Positions 44,629 to 59,184 of a DNA stretch of 64,000 nt are shown in pieces. Location: NCBI RefSeq assembly GCF_034140825.1, contig NC_089035.1:43268001-43332000 (forward strand), written 5' to 3'. The stretch's first letter is position 1; the number at the start of each line of letters is the position of its first letter. The position numbers were made by a program, and so were the translations under genes. This DNA is from Oryza sativa Japonica Group. Taxonomy: Eukaryota > Streptophyta > Magnoliopsida > Poales > Poaceae. The notes beneath the pieces were generated by a model that saw only the letters and a list, made by a program, of their open reading frames with translations, was not told the DNA's origin and did not search any database.

Positions 44629-44754
44629 AGACAATCCCTTTTCTTTAGAAAATAAAGTCGGAAATTTTAAGCTACGCGGGAAGCCTCTGGCAGTTTAGGC
44701 CCCTCTCATTGTCGATAAACTAATATTAATGGACACTTATATTTATTTTGTAGG

Positions 44755-46127
44755 ATGATGAATAGTGATATCCAAACCCGCAAAGAATTCTTCCGTAAGG
44801 CTACATCATATGGAGAATGCATAGTTTTGGATCATAAGCGGAAGTTAAAGGATTTTGATGGAAGTCTCTTGGATCTCAGTGAAGCTGAATATGCTATCGG
44901 ACCACTACATTCGAAATGTCTCGTAAAATATTTTGATAAAGTGGATCGTAAAAAGGCAAATGCATATTCTTTGCTGAAAAACATTCGGCATCATAACATC
45001 GTGTTTCTAAAAAACTTTTTTGATGGAAGTGGCCAACCCAGATTTGTATTTAACTGGGTAGATGGAAGCATGAGTGCATGGGTTAAAACCGAAGGTGCCA
45101 AAGTACTTCTGAAGAGAACAGGGACGGGTACCTGTCGAAACTCCACAATCCGTCAGCTTGTAAGGTAGTAAGTTAAAAAAACAATTTATGGAATAACACG
45201 TTGAATAGAATGAACAAAAGATGTGTTTTCTTTCTTAGGGATTTGTGCAGTGGACTGGAATGTCTATTTGAGCATGGTATCTATCCAATTCAAATCACTG
45301 CCAAGGACATCTATGTGAAAAAAGTTGGGAAAAATGCCTTGGCGCAACTTCTTATCGAAGAAGGTACCTACCCATATATAATGCATTTTCTGCTGCTCTG
45401 TTCCCTTGAAGAAATTTCCTACTGTAACACGTTTTTGACTGAACTAGTTTACCTTCAATCTAGCTTCCATGCCATGATTGAGTTCCTCTCTAAAATATGT
45501 TTGTGCAGCTGAAGCTTTGCCAAAAAGTGATGCTAGGAAAAGGCAAATCCAGGCAAATCTTTGGCATGAAATGAGAGATGCGGTGAAGAAAATCTTTGCT
45601 GATCATGTGGATTCCCCCAAAGACATGCCCCTCGTGAGATTCCTTGATTACATTGCAGAGGGCAATGTGAAGACGCTACAGAGGTATCCGTTGGATTGGG
45701 ATGAAACTGAGAAGGGGAAATACTTGTTGAAGGTCTTGTGTATGAACCCACATAAGGTAGAGCAGGAGGTTAACAACCTCATACAGTGGCCACCTGTGAC
45801 CTACTTGGGGAATTTACCATCCCCTCTTCAGGAGATGATAAGTTATGACCAAACAAGAAGCCACCCATCTGGTTACGATGATAAGAAACCATATCACTAC
45901 CTAAAGCTGTGCAAAAATATAATCAAGCATTGGTGGCTATTGCCAGAAAGTGTTAAGGTAGTGAAAATTGAAAATATTCTTTTCTATAATTTTTTTATTC
46001 TGATCCTTTTATGTGTCTTACACCTTAACTTTAATAGGTGGAATGCAAAACATGGCAAAGGCTCATCCAAAAAATGGAAACATGGGATCCTAAGATATGG
46101 TGTAAGCTTTACGAGACATTCGGTTGA
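44755..46127 (+). CDS. Pseudokinase-KEN protein (IRE1/RNase L-like), copy 1
   Basis: Exons 44755-45164, 45239-45363, 45509-45957, 46038-46127 join in frame to 357 residues. Residues ~25-175 look like a degenerate kinase: CLVKYF (Lys of the ATP site), LLKNIRHHNIVFLKNFF (alpha-C/beta-4 region) and RDLCSGLECLFEHGIYPIQI. There TAKDIYVKK replaces HRDxKPxN, and no DFG is present. Residue ~238 YPLDW stands where IRE1/RNase L have HPFFW. Residues ~240-350 fit a KEN ribonuclease domain. Aligning SGYDDKKPYHYLKLCKNIIK then HWWLLPESVK with the yeast Ire1 segment containing RNKYHHF places Tyr301, Lys314 (Arg in Ire1), Asn315 and His319 at exactly the catalytic spacing (+13, +14, +18). The C-terminus ends early (YETFG) compared with the usual FPxLL tail. 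Start: second-exon ATG after acceptor at 44753. The kinase/KEN reading is by eye and needs a profile search; rice function unknown. Confidence 0.75.
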
Positions 46128-46145
46128 TCAAGCAGGTACTTATGC

Positions 46146-46660
46146 TCCAATATCTATATAATATAACCTTTTCCAAAACTTGTTGCAGTAGCTAAGGTAA
46201 TGGAAAAAAAGATGGAATTTGTTCAGATTTAGAGAGCAACAAGTGGATAGAGGGCTGTGAAATGGAATAAAATCCAACATGGTTGTGAAAAGATACAACT
46301 GAATGGGGAAAAGGACAAACTCATTTGGACTTTAACAAAAAAATGGAATGTTCACAGTAAAATCATTCTATTCTGCTATGGAACTTCAAGAAAGTGGCTA
46401 TCGTTTTAAAATAAACTGTGGTAATTTAAGATGCCATTATAATCAAAGTGTTGTTGATGAGGAGTTTTGCTCTATCTCTTGGATTGAATTTGACAATGTG
46501 TCGTAGCTTGCTGCTTGTTTAAGTCATCTAGGCAGTCAGGCTATCAGTAGGGGTAGATTTGAGGGTCAGCCTCTTTTCTGCTTTGTTCAAACTTTGTAGT
46601 CTCATTTCTGATATATGGAAATGGGAGGGGCTGAGCTCCTCTTGATTAAAAAAAAAAGTA
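46146..46660 (+). mobile_element. LINE remnant (3' end) with poly-A
   Basis: Readable pieces DKLIWTLTK and MFTVKSFYSAMELQESGYRF belong to the stretch before the zinc-binding region of plant LINEs, with a frameshift between them. The end reads GAGCTCCTCTTGATT plus about ten A (46648-46658). GTACTTATGC occurs just before (46136-46145) and again just after (about 46665-46674) and may be the target duplication. It lies directly downstream of the coding end of KEN-like copy 1. Confidence 0.6.
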
Positions 46661-48780
46661 GTAAGTACTTATGCACCCCTGTTCCATATTTTATCAAAAT
46701 GTTCTGCCACACGATTCCATGTAAATATTATAGTTCATTCTTTGTTTTACAGGAAGGCAAACGAAGCTGACGATGGGATAGGCATATAGCATGTTTTTAC
46801 TCCAGTGCAGCATCTGAGTCGCCCTCTTCTTTCTTTCTTTGTGGTCCCATCTGTCTTGAACAGCCAGTTATGTAATGTTACTCCAGACCAGGATGTTCGA
46901 CCTTCTGAATCTGTGTTCTTCTTGTTAGTAACACCTTGCTTTAGTGTTAAACTAAAATGCTTGACACATAGTTTGATGATTGATGGATGACTTTTTTTTC
47001 ATTGCCTGAATATTTTGTGTTCGAGAGCTGGAAGTCTGGAACTATTCAGATTTCAGGGCTTCGGGGGTACTTATAGTACTTCTTACTTACATCAGCGTTA
47101 TACTATTGCTGTGCTCCAGCATTTCCACGATGTTATTTTGTGGCGTGCTTCTTCTGGCGACATTGCTCCCTGTTGGCCATGACACATGCAAATTAACCGG
47201 AAACAAAATACGGCTAGGAAGTATCCGCGGGGAACAGTAAATGGGCTAGGCGATTTGGGCTTATCGAGCGGGTATACTAGAGGATGGGGCGCGCCGCCTG
47301 TAAATTTGGAGGAACAGCTGAAAATTATTAAGGTACTTAGGTAACTAAACATACCAGCTGACAATGAGTATCTGGTTACAAACATGGAATAAACCTGTTG
47401 ATCATCCAGTTTCTTACAGTGAGTATGAACGTGATATTTTCATGCATAACTTACTCGTACAAATCATTTCATGTATACAACAAGGTAGAAATAATAGAAA
47501 AAATATTAATCTTACAGATTGCTTTAATGTCTGTATAGTATGAGCATTGGTTACACCATGAAGAGCGATGTCATAATAAAAAGTCATATTGAATTAGTGA
47601 ATTGGTCGATTCTTAGAAAGCCAGACCCATGCGGTCAGATTCGTGTGGATACACTCAGCGTCACTTCATCTCTTGAAATCTCTTCAGTAAAAGATGAAAT
47701 GAGACATTAGTTTCATGAGCATCACATGCAATCACCTTAGTAACACTTTGGCCAAGTTAGCACAAAAATGAAACCATGCACGAAAGAACCTTGTTTCCAA
47801 GTCAATCGATGTGAGTGCTATTATAGACGATCCATGTTTCTTCCACAATAACATACACAACCTAGTGATTGTGCAAATGCTACAACGAAGATCTATATCA
47901 ACCAGGACGTACCAGAGGAGATATAAGACCGGTGCGGCGGGTAGACCTAGGAGGGCAGACCTAGGAGATGCGCAGAACCAAGCTGGCGAGCAGTGGGAGC
48001 TCCTTGTCCAGCCAGCCGGGCTCTGGGAATAGTCGCACGGATATCAACTGGCTCTTCTCCAACAACATGGACCTGCATTTTTTTTCTTCTTTTAGCCATC
48101 GAACAATTGACATGAGCCAAGATTCAATCAAACTAACAACAAATCACACATAATTGGATCAAATAGGTGCCAGATTTGATAGGATCAGGGCATAGGATAT
48201 GTTAGCATATTTCAATTCCAAAATCGTCCATATAGAGGGCAAATAATTCAACATAAATGATGAGCTTAACAACAATAGGGAGGCAAGTAAGCAATGAAAG
48301 GAAACACTAACCTGCATAGTACATGGAAGATATTTCCCATCAAATGTGACCACACGATCTTTTCCATCAGCACCATGTACCTTGTTTTTCCATCAGCACC
48401 TACCTAGTCAACCGAACAGTAGAAGTCGATAGCTGACATGCTGCAGTAGGAAGCAATTACCCTAATGCATTATTTTTTTTGCAAAGGATATAAGCATGTC
48501 GACCAAAATTACACAGTCAGTAGCCTTTAAATACATACTATTAGTCCGCATCCTAATACTCACATTTCCACCTGTTACCAATTACCACTATTGAAAGAAT
48601 ATAGTGATTGATCTAGACAACGAAATACTGAAACCCCAGGGGTGGGTGGCTTTATATAATTTTTTGAGTGAAAGGTGCTTACTTTACATCAGTTCTCACT
48701 ATATACAAACCTAAGCTTATCAGTTCATTAACCGTATCGCGTGACTCTGTATTACATGGACAAATAGAAAATAGAATGCA
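46661..48780. other. Gene-poor DNA with possible 3' exons
   Basis: An acceptor-like TTTGTTTTACAG at 46752 followed by GGAAGGCAAACGAAGC could begin a 3' UTR exon of KEN-like copy 1. Around 47900-48070 there is a GC-richer patch with a repeat of GACCTAGGAG that stays open in two frames but matches nothing I recognise. At 47265-47285 GAGCGGGTATACTAG resembles a Helitron end only weakly. Confidence 0.35.
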
Positions 48781-48885
48781 ATAGGCAGAAATCTTACATT
48801 TCATTGCCAAACTTCTCATCGATAATTTCTTTGATGCTCTCCACAAAATGTACAACAGATTTATTCAACCTGTGTCCAATATATA
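48781..48885 (-). other. Exon-like fragment, unrecognised
   Basis: Minus-strand reading LNKSVVHFVESIKEIIDEKF then GNEM is open and protein-like, with an amphipathic character. I cannot place it in a family. It lies in the same orientation as the other captured or decayed fragments to its right. Confidence 0.3.
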
Positions 48886-49163
48886 ATAAAAAAACCTATT
48901 AATATGAATTGCCATCTTGTGTATCTAAGCAAGAAAGCAGACTGATCAACATAATCTATTAGAAAACAAATAGACCAAATTAGAATCCACCTAGCTTATG
49001 AATATGATAGCACCACTCTTTAATCTATCTTAAGAACCGAAGGAAATCAAGCCTAGAATATAGATGACAATCAAATTTTAGACACAGAGAAAGATCCTTT
49101 TGTTGCGTACAGTGTACTACGCTGCCACCATCACCCATAACTTTATGTGAGGCACCGTTGCTT

Positions 49164-49400
49164 CTAGGGATGAAAATGGCCGAAAACAATATCATTACTT
49201 TATTGTTTTTGACGGAAACGGTCGGGAAATTTCCATTTTCTTGAATTCAACTATTTAGTGTCAACTTCAATGCCACTCTGACAAAAATTGGAAAAGCTAA
49301 ATTTTAGACAGCAACAGTCAGTAAAATTATTATTATCATATTAGTTTTGCGGAAACGGTATCGATGTGGTCGGAAAATTTCCATACTATTTTCACCCTAG
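49164..49400. mobile_element. hAT-like MITE
   Basis: About 237 bp. The left end CTAGGGATGAAAATGGCCG and the right end ATAGTATTTTCACCCTAG equivalents are inverted repeats. The inner halves also share GGAAACGGT and CGGrAAATTTCC words in both orientations. A possible degenerate 8-bp target duplication (GTTGCTTC / GCCGCTTC) fits hAT. No coding capacity. Confidence 0.65.
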
Positions 49401-50216
49401 CCGCTTCACTACTTCTACTGCTTACCTAGTCCTGACTGCAAGAAAGCACAACTACATTCAAGATAACCAATCACACATGTCATTGAATTCATGATTTGAC
49501 TAAAGATCATTTTTTTTATGAATTAAAATCTTAGACACAAAGACATGAACTCTACCTAAATGATACTATAGAATTGCTTGGAACAAATTATATTTACGCA
49601 TACTTAGTTATTAGTAAAAGCTACAGAAATGTACAGCAATTCAACATCAACATAGGTGGGTTTCATGACATCAGTTTGAATAAAAAAAATTGACGTAGCA
49701 AATGCCTATATTCAAAATAGTAATAGGTAGTAATATGGTGGAAGAACAACATTACCAGTGCACAACCCTCTCCGCAGCTTCCAATTCATACATGTAACAA
49801 AGCAATTGTAGCTTGCATGCTCCTCTTCTCATCAGGCCTTCCTCGCATTGCCTGTCATCTTGACAGTGACAAGAACCTACTCTGCCACTAGCACGCAAGC
49901 CTCAAATTCATCGGTTGACCAACATAGGAATCAGCTACTGGATTGATAATCTAGTTCAATATAATTATATCTTATCAGCTAGCATACAAAAGCACGTAGA
50001 TAGAAAAAGACAAAAGAGCAGATAACTTACAAAAAATCTATAAATCTCTTGCTGCAGGTTGCACCACCTATGATGAATGGCTGAGGATACCTATAATTTT
50101 TTTTTAAGATAATAGATGCCTGTAGGTAGCATCCTCCAATCCAAACATAGCTTTTAAAAATACATAAAACTGGAAGGTATCACAAAACTCAACAGTAACT
50201 ACTTCCTGAAACATAC

Positions 50217-50280
50217 CTGAATCACTTAGTAAGAAATCCATCCCCACCACACTATCCAACACTGAAGATTTACCAGGATT
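50217..50280 (-). pseudogene. Dynamin-related protein exon fragment (P-loop exon)
   Basis: A 64-bp block on the minus strand reads NPGKSSVLDSVVGMDFLLSD with splice-site-like borders (AACAG| and CAG|GTATG). It corresponds to the plant dynamin (DRP1-type) GTPase exon that reads SSGKSSVLESVVGxDFLPRG, and the P-loop GKS is kept. Neighbouring GTPase exons are not found at either side, so it is an isolated fragment. Confidence 0.7.
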
Positions 50281-50385
50281 CTGTTGACCATACCAGTAAA
50301 GTTCAAATGTCAAATTACAACATTACTTTTCCAACCATGCATATAGGAATGCAAACGTGCTTAAAATATTAATGAAAGCAGTAAT

Positions 50386-50720
50386 CTAGTTGAGAAAATA
50401 GCACTGAACTCTGACAAGCTTGACTTGGAGTGGCTTGAAGCTGATTTCCATGTCTGCCCGGTCGTCCGGCAAACTCACCAGCTTGCTGTCAGGCTGTGAC
50501 AAAATAGAGAACACCACAAATTTGCACAGTTTGCATAGAAAAAACTGACCATTTGGAGAAAATTTGCATTGCAAGGTGGTAAAAATAGGTACTTTGGGGA
50601 CCTGGCCAAGGTCCTGCAAGAACTTCTTGATAGGATGGCCATGATCTCTTTCCAATTTGGGCTCGGTGTTGTGATGCAGTTAACAGGCTAGGAAAATGCA
50701 TCAATGAATGACCCTGCATT
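50386..50720 (-). other. Exon-like sequence on the minus strand, unrecognised
   Basis: An open minus-strand frame contains PDSKLVSLPDDRADMEISFK then PLQVKLVRVQ, preceded by an acceptor-like TTTTGTCACAG. It looks like real protein, but I do not recognise the family. It sits between the dynamin and CYP90D fragments, in the same orientation. Confidence 0.35.
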
Positions 50721-52582
50721 TATTAATATGAAAGTCAGTTGTAATGCCACTTTAATCTTTAATATCTGCAATTGCTTGCCTCTGCAGCTCACTGAATCAA
50801 GTTATGGAAAAGTTCTTCGCAACAAAACTAAAATGTTCTAGCCATTTAATGAACTCTACGAAGCATGGATTCTATCATTAAAAAGAAGTAAAGATGTAAA
50901 CTGTGTATAAAAAGAATTGCAATACAGCCAACACATTCATAGCGCATGACCCAATTCACTCAAAGCAAACAAAGGAAGCGAAAAGAAGATGGAAACATAT
51001 GCAAATGCAGACACATGCAGCAACTGAAACCAAAAAAAAAAAGTCCATAAATTGGACCACGAGAATTCCCCGTCAGCTAACAATCAAGCAAACCACTGCC
51101 GGAATCAAGCAAACATTGAACTGGCCAGCTCTTTCTTACAGGAATTCAGCAAGAGAAAAAAAAGAAACACAAAAAAATTTAAGGAACACACAATGACAGT
51201 TTTACACAAAATTAGGGAGGGTAAAAGGAAGTTATCTTAATTAAGTAAATATAAGGCATAAAATAAACAATGTAAAATTATCCTTGTCCTGAAAAGGAAA
51301 ATTAGCATTCTATCGTAAATGCAACATGTAGAAACTTAAAATTAGCCGCACCAAACCATGCCTCCTAGAAAAATGACTCTTTGACAGTTATTGGTATAAT
51401 ACCCATCACGATACTTCAGATGAGACAGGGATGCAAAGTATAAACAATATATCTACATATAATAGCTAAGCTCACCTACATAGAATGGAAAGGCAGAAAA
51501 CAATATCATAAGCAAGTCCAGATAGCAGTCATCACGTCAACAACATTAGTCATCCTGCTTGATCTGAAAAAGAAAGCAACAACTGTTTAGCATCCAAGAA
51601 TTAGACTGATGTTCAGTCTCAAATGCAAGGAAAAACACTAAATGGGTTACTAATATAACAGAGCATTATTCTAGACTATTTCCATCTAAGAATATATTGC
51701 ATCAAAACAGAAACAAGGTCGACACATGAATAATTTCTTAGCACTGTAGTGATGTAAATGGAATCTAGTATATGACACAATGCTACTGGTGTAATAGGAC
51801 ATCCTAGCTAGGAAATATTACTGCTGCCTTCTAATCATCACCGAATAAATAGACAAATTATGTAACCTTGTTTTTTCCCCAGCTGATAAAAAACCCTCTA
51901 TACTTCAACCAAAAAAACTATTCCCTGCAGATGTGTAGAAAAAAAACTAAGTAGATGATACATCATGATAGTAACCCTTTTCTCTTGTGAGAAGGCGCCT
52001 CTGTTCCAATGATATGTATGGACCTGACATTGACAATGATGCAACGCATATCATCTTGCAAAGATTGGTTCAAACACAAGTAGCAGTTCTTTTTTTTAGA
52101 TGGTACATAGATAACAAACAATAATGATAGCTCTAAGATGCCAACAAGAAAGGGATGGACCAAGGTTGGCACAACCCTTTATGTGCTGCTGATCCCTTCT
52201 GCCCACCTACGTATCTCTCCCTTATTCGTATGCTTTTTATGATCTAGTTTTTGTTTGGGGACACAGATCCTCTGCCATTGTGTGTAGTAGACAGTGGTAG
52301 TAGTATTATCATGCACAACACATGGCTCTGACAAAATGAATAGTTGGTCATGTTCCTCTCAGACAAAAAAGAAAGAAAATCCAACTCTTTTCGGTTCTGG
52401 ACCCTTTTTGCTGCCTACCCATGCCCAACAACAGAGGATCCTTAATTGCTTCCTAGGGTTTGTTTTTTTTTTCTGTTCAGGATTCATCTAGTTATGCAGC
52501 TATTGATCCAATTAGTTTGCTTATTGCGTTGTCATCAAGCTGAAAAAAATTTATGTAAGAGGTTTCAGGTATACAGGCTTAC

Positions 52583-52820
52583 TTCCAGTTGGTGAAGGGC
52601 GAGAGGGCACTCGCTGAGGAACTTGATGGTGAGCATGATGAGAACCGGGACGGAGTCCTTGCGGGTATCATGAGGTCGATCATGGTGTCAGAGATGAGTT
52701 TGTCGGTGAGCTCATTGCTGCCGTCTCCGATGAGGACATCGATGGCGTCCCGCGGCGGCCCTCCTTGCCCTCTTGTCCTGGATGATCCTTTGTATCAGCC
52801 TCGCCATCTTCTTCTTGGCC
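52583..52820 (-). pseudogene. CYP90D (brassinosteroid C-23 hydroxylase-type P450) fragment
   Basis: Minus-strand text reads KKKMARLIQRIIQDKRARRA, then (after frame slips) DAIDVLIGDGSNELTDKLIS then DTMIDLMIP, and KDSVPVLIMLTIKFLSECPL then ALHQLE, ending at a donor-like GAAGTAAGC. This is one exon of rice CYP90D2/D3 as I remember it. Frames change at least twice, so it is dead. The GC content is higher than its surroundings. Confidence 0.85.
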
Positions 52821-55500
<2,680 letters not shown>

Positions 55501-55618
55501 ATAGTATGCGTACCTTCAAGGTCAACTTTTGGAGGAGACTGTCTCAGATGAAGGCTGATCACGAGCCGTCAGCGAGCAACAAGAGACTCCCTGTTATTAA
55601 CCATAATTACAAAAGGTA
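55501..55618 (+). other. Exon-like open segment, unrecognised
   Basis: Between an acceptor-like GTTGTTAG and a donor AAAAGGTAATT, the plus strand reads MRTFKVNFWRRLSQMKADHE and so on to NHNYKR. It looks like an exon, possibly driven by the TATA-like element at 55118, but I cannot name it and no continuation exon is evident. Confidence 0.3.
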
Positions 55619-55951
55619 ATTATTTCAATCAGCATGAGTTATTGTTGGCTGTGTACATCCAATCGGATGTAGAGGCCAGGTTAATCCCATTTTCTAAAAA
55701 AGCATGAGTTATTGTTGCATGAAACTAATTATCAGAAGCATATCATAAGAGAATATATATGTAAACAATTATGTATGTCGCCTGAGTTTGATAAATTCCT
55801 TCTCCTCCCTATTAGATTTATCTTTTATTCCACTGATGGGAAGTCTTCATATATGTAACATTCTGAAGATTTGTTCTTCATATATGTAACGTTCTAAGAA
55901 CAATTACCTCTAATCAAGAGACAGCATAAGCATATGTTGTTCAATTTGCAG

Positions 55952-56330
55952 TAAACGGTATGCTACCTTGACGCCCCAGATGATGAGGCAGAAGATGGTG
56001 AACAGGAGGACGAAGCACTGAAGCAGAGGAATCCGAGGAGGATCTGGCAGCGGCGGGAGATGCCGCTGTCGCCAGCGCGGTCCTTGTCCGGTCCCTCGTG
56101 CGCTCGCCGGACTTGCGGGCCCCGTCGCGGAGGGTGCCGGAGAAGCGGCTGACGGAGGAGGACCGGAGTGGCGACAGGATGCGGCCGGCGAGGACGGCGG
56201 AGTGGCGGCGTGCGGATGGGGAAGGCGAGGACGGCGGCGGGGCGGCGCGATGTGGACCGGGAGGGGCGGCCTGCAGCGGGGCGACGCGGCGGATGGGAAG
56301 GCGAGGACGGCGGCGGGGCGAGGAAGGAGA
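55952..56330 (-). pseudogene. NHL / LEA-2 (hydroxyproline-rich type) first-exon fragment
   Basis: Minus-strand pieces SVSRFSGTLRDGARKSGERT, RRCQILLGFLCF and (one base shifted) FVLLFTIFCLIIWGVK recall the N-terminus of plant NDR1/HIN1-like LEA-2 membrane proteins. These have a basic tail, one transmembrane segment and a WGAS-like end. At least one frameshift breaks it inside the membrane segment, and no second exon is found. Confidence 0.6.
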
Positions 56331-56469
56331 AGGTAGTTGCATTTTTTTTACTTACGCGGACGCGGAGGAGACAGTCAGAGCAATGTCGTCCGTTGGTAAA
56401 ATAAAAATAAATCAGTACTCTCTTCGTCCCACAGGGATTTTGTGATAAAAAAATAAAAATAAATTAGTA

Positions 56470-57283
56470 ATCCCTTCGTACCACAATACAAGGGATTTTG
56501 AGTTTTTGATTGCAACGTTTGATCACTCGTCTTATTCAATTTTTTTTTACAAATATAAAAAAGGGTGAATAGCTAAAATGGTCCACCAAGTTTTATCTGA
56601 GGCTCAGTTTAGTCCTTAATATTCCAATCTATCCATATTAGTCCTTCAAGTTTTCATTTTAATTCAAACTTATCTTTGAACCAACAACTCTCTTTATAAA
56701 TGACACTTATACCCCTCATCATTCACATATATAAGAGAAAAATTGCATGCTTAATTTTTTTATAGATAATACACAGTATATTATGTAAAACGAAAAAAAA
56801 TTATGTACTAACAAGTATATACGATAGCAATTGCTTAAGTTTTATGTGCACATGTTGAAATAATGGGAAGTACATCTGTAATGTTGTTTATTTATGTTTG
56901 CTTTCTCTTTTCTAGTATATAGATGTATACAAATTAAGGGCAAAAAGGACATTTTCTAATAGAAATATTGACTAGAAAAAGCCATATGACATATTAAGTG
57001 GACCCAAGGATGATTTCAAGCCAAAACAAATATTTGAAGGACCTATGTGGACAAAATGAAACGTGAAGGACCAAATTGAGCCTTCACTGAAACTTGAGGG
57101 ACTAAATTAGCTATTCACCCTATAAAAAACGAAAAGTTGTGCTTAAAGTACTATAAATAATAAAGTAAGTCACAAATAAAATAAATACTAATTTTAAAAA
57201 AATTTGAATAAGACGAGTGGTTAAACGTTGCAAATAAAAACTTAAAATCCCTTATATTATGGGATATTATGGGATGGAAGGAG
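56470..57283. mobile_element. Stowaway-like MITE interrupted by another MITE
   Basis: The left end ATCCCTTCGTACCACAATAC then AAGGGATTTTGAG and the right end (reverse complement) ACTCCTTCCATCCCATAATA then TAAGGGATTTTAAG belong to the common rice family with CTCCCTCCGTCCCATAATA ends. The inner arms (CAACGTTTGATCACTCGTCT on the left, AGACGAGTGGTTAAACGTTG on the right) also pair. TA lies at both outer borders. Confidence 0.85.
56563..57120. mobile_element. Mutator-type MITE nested in the Stowaway-like MITE
   Basis: 558 bp with long inverted ends: GGGTGAATAGCTAAAATGGT on the left and TTAGCTATTCACCC on the right, continuing through GAGGCTCAGTTTAGTCC / GGACCAAATTGAGCC. It is flanked by a perfect 9-bp duplication TATAAAAAA (56554-56562 and 57121-57129). 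No coding capacity. Confidence 0.92.
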
Positions 57284-57419
57284 TAATCCATATACGTAGA
57301 GATTTTTTGAGCTGGTAGTGAAAAGTGGCAAAATAAAAATAAATCAGTGAACCCGAATGGCAAATCATCCAAGTCCTGACTTTGGGAAGATGGCAATTGG
57401 CAAATGGAGTAGTCCAAAA

Positions 57420-57681
57420 TCCCACACTCGTCAGGCCCGCTAGGGTTTCAGGCTTCCGAATCCGAGCAGCTCCATTCCCCAAATCGCCTCTTGTCTCGCG
57501 CCCTCCCGCCCCGTTGCCGGCGACGAGCGCTGCAGGGCACAGGGTGCTCAGGCTGCAGCTTCGCCTGTCCCCGCCATCTGCCGGACACCAAGCCCCGCCC
57601 CAAGTCCTAGCCTGCCATCCGCCCGCCGCCCGCCAGTTGCTGCCTGACTGTCTCAACTGTTCACCGTGCGTACCCTGCAGG
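57420..57681 (+). other. Candidate non-coding first exon of KEN-like copy 2
   Basis: GC-rich, 5'-UTR-like text ending CGTACCCTGCAG|GTATTTG (donor at 57682). It contains CGCTAGGGTTTCAGG (about 57438-57452), a telo-box-like motif common near plant transcription starts. The next exon (59149 on) begins with non-coding text before the start codon, so this would be a 5' UTR exon followed by a ~1.5-kb intron. Confidence 0.5.
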
Positions 57682-59184
57682 TATTTGTTTGTTTCGTGTG
57701 TATACCTTTAGTTTTTGGCGCAGATTGTAGTCTGCAGAATCGACCCTACTTGTCAATTTCAGGGCTAAAATTTCATTGTTGAGTCAGTATGTGCTATATT
57801 TCACATTGTTTTTTTGCACCATAGAATACCGTTGATGTGTCAGGAACCAAATGATTTTGGTTCAGACAAATTCGAAAGAGATTCAAATATGGCAATTAGC
57901 TAACTAGTAGGAATCCTAACACAGCAAATAATTAAAATTGTAATGCTGAAATTAACTAGAATGGAAGGAAATATATGTGTGCGCCGCAAGAACAAGAGGG
58001 GAAATTATATTAGGGTTCAGATTCGATAAAGAGTTACAGCCAAAACACGGGGCTTATATTGAGTACGCCCTCTGCTAGACGACAACGACGATGACGTCCA
58101 CAGTACGGCAATTCTTCCCCTCTGTAGCACATCGCGGCGAATCAGGGCCACCCGATCTTCATAACCCTTCCAATGAATCGGTATCTCACAATCTCAGCCG
58201 TCGATTCTACTACAGCTATCCCCCTTAACTCTGAACTTCCAAGTCTGATTCTTCTTCAGGCCTCACATGATGCGTGTTTCTTTTGCTGTAACAGCGTAGT
58301 TAAGATGAATCAACTACCATGGAGTCTTTCACTAAAATCAAGACTTCTCTTGGTTTGCGATGAAAATGAAGTTTCAAACATGTATTCAATTACTTTTGCT
58401 GTTCTGGCCTGTTCATGGTGTGAATATCGCATTGTAAATCAATTGAATGACGATCATTCCATGTCTAATATGGCAGACATTTACCCATGAATGGCTATTT
58501 TGTTGGTGCTCGCAACGACTTCCTGGGTTATATGCTCCAGTAATGTGGAAACAAGTATAAAACCTTGTCTGCCGTATGCTTTTATCATGTTAACTTGTTA
58601 GTAGATTCTTTTTCTTTTTTAAAAAAAACATGGCAGATATCAACAGTTGCGGTAGTAATTTCGCTTCATATTATTCACTTTCTTCGATTGGTCATCTTGA
58701 GTGGTTTCCTCTTTCTTGGTTACATTCTGCTACTGTGTTGTTCCTTCATGCAAGTGTACTGGTCATCTTTTTTTCCCATAATGATGTTTGCTGAATTAAC
58801 TAGGAGCTTAGCCTGTTGTGTTTTGTGAATGTATGCGGAAAATGAATAAGATTTTGTATAAAAATAATGAACTGGGTATTTTTTTTTCAACCTTCTGAGT
58901 CCTTTCATGCAAACAACAATAATTGTTTTCTCTTGATAACAAAGCATGAACTCCTGGTTATCGGTCTGTACCTTGTTCAGTGCCTTTCATAATTAGTTTA
59001 AGAATTTCTAATACACTGGATGTTTTAGAACCTTCCATTACTGGGAGTTGCAAAAGTTAATTGGAGATAATCTAAATGAATCCCTTTATTAGTGTTGTTC
59101 TGAAAATAGAAATGATAGGCCATTTTCTTTTCTGCAGTTTCCTACCAAAGAAAGGTGCTTAACAATTTGTTGTCACAAACCAGA

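Noticed and set aside
47811-48153. Open frames at 47.8-48.1 kb as a gene
   Set aside because: Two frames are open at once in a GC-richer patch, but there is no splice-consistent continuation and no recognisable family.
57382-57711. 109-codon frame upstream of the second KEN-like gene as a protein
   Set aside because: It is Pro/Ala/Arg-rich, crosses a good donor site at 57682, and is better explained as a 5' UTR exon.
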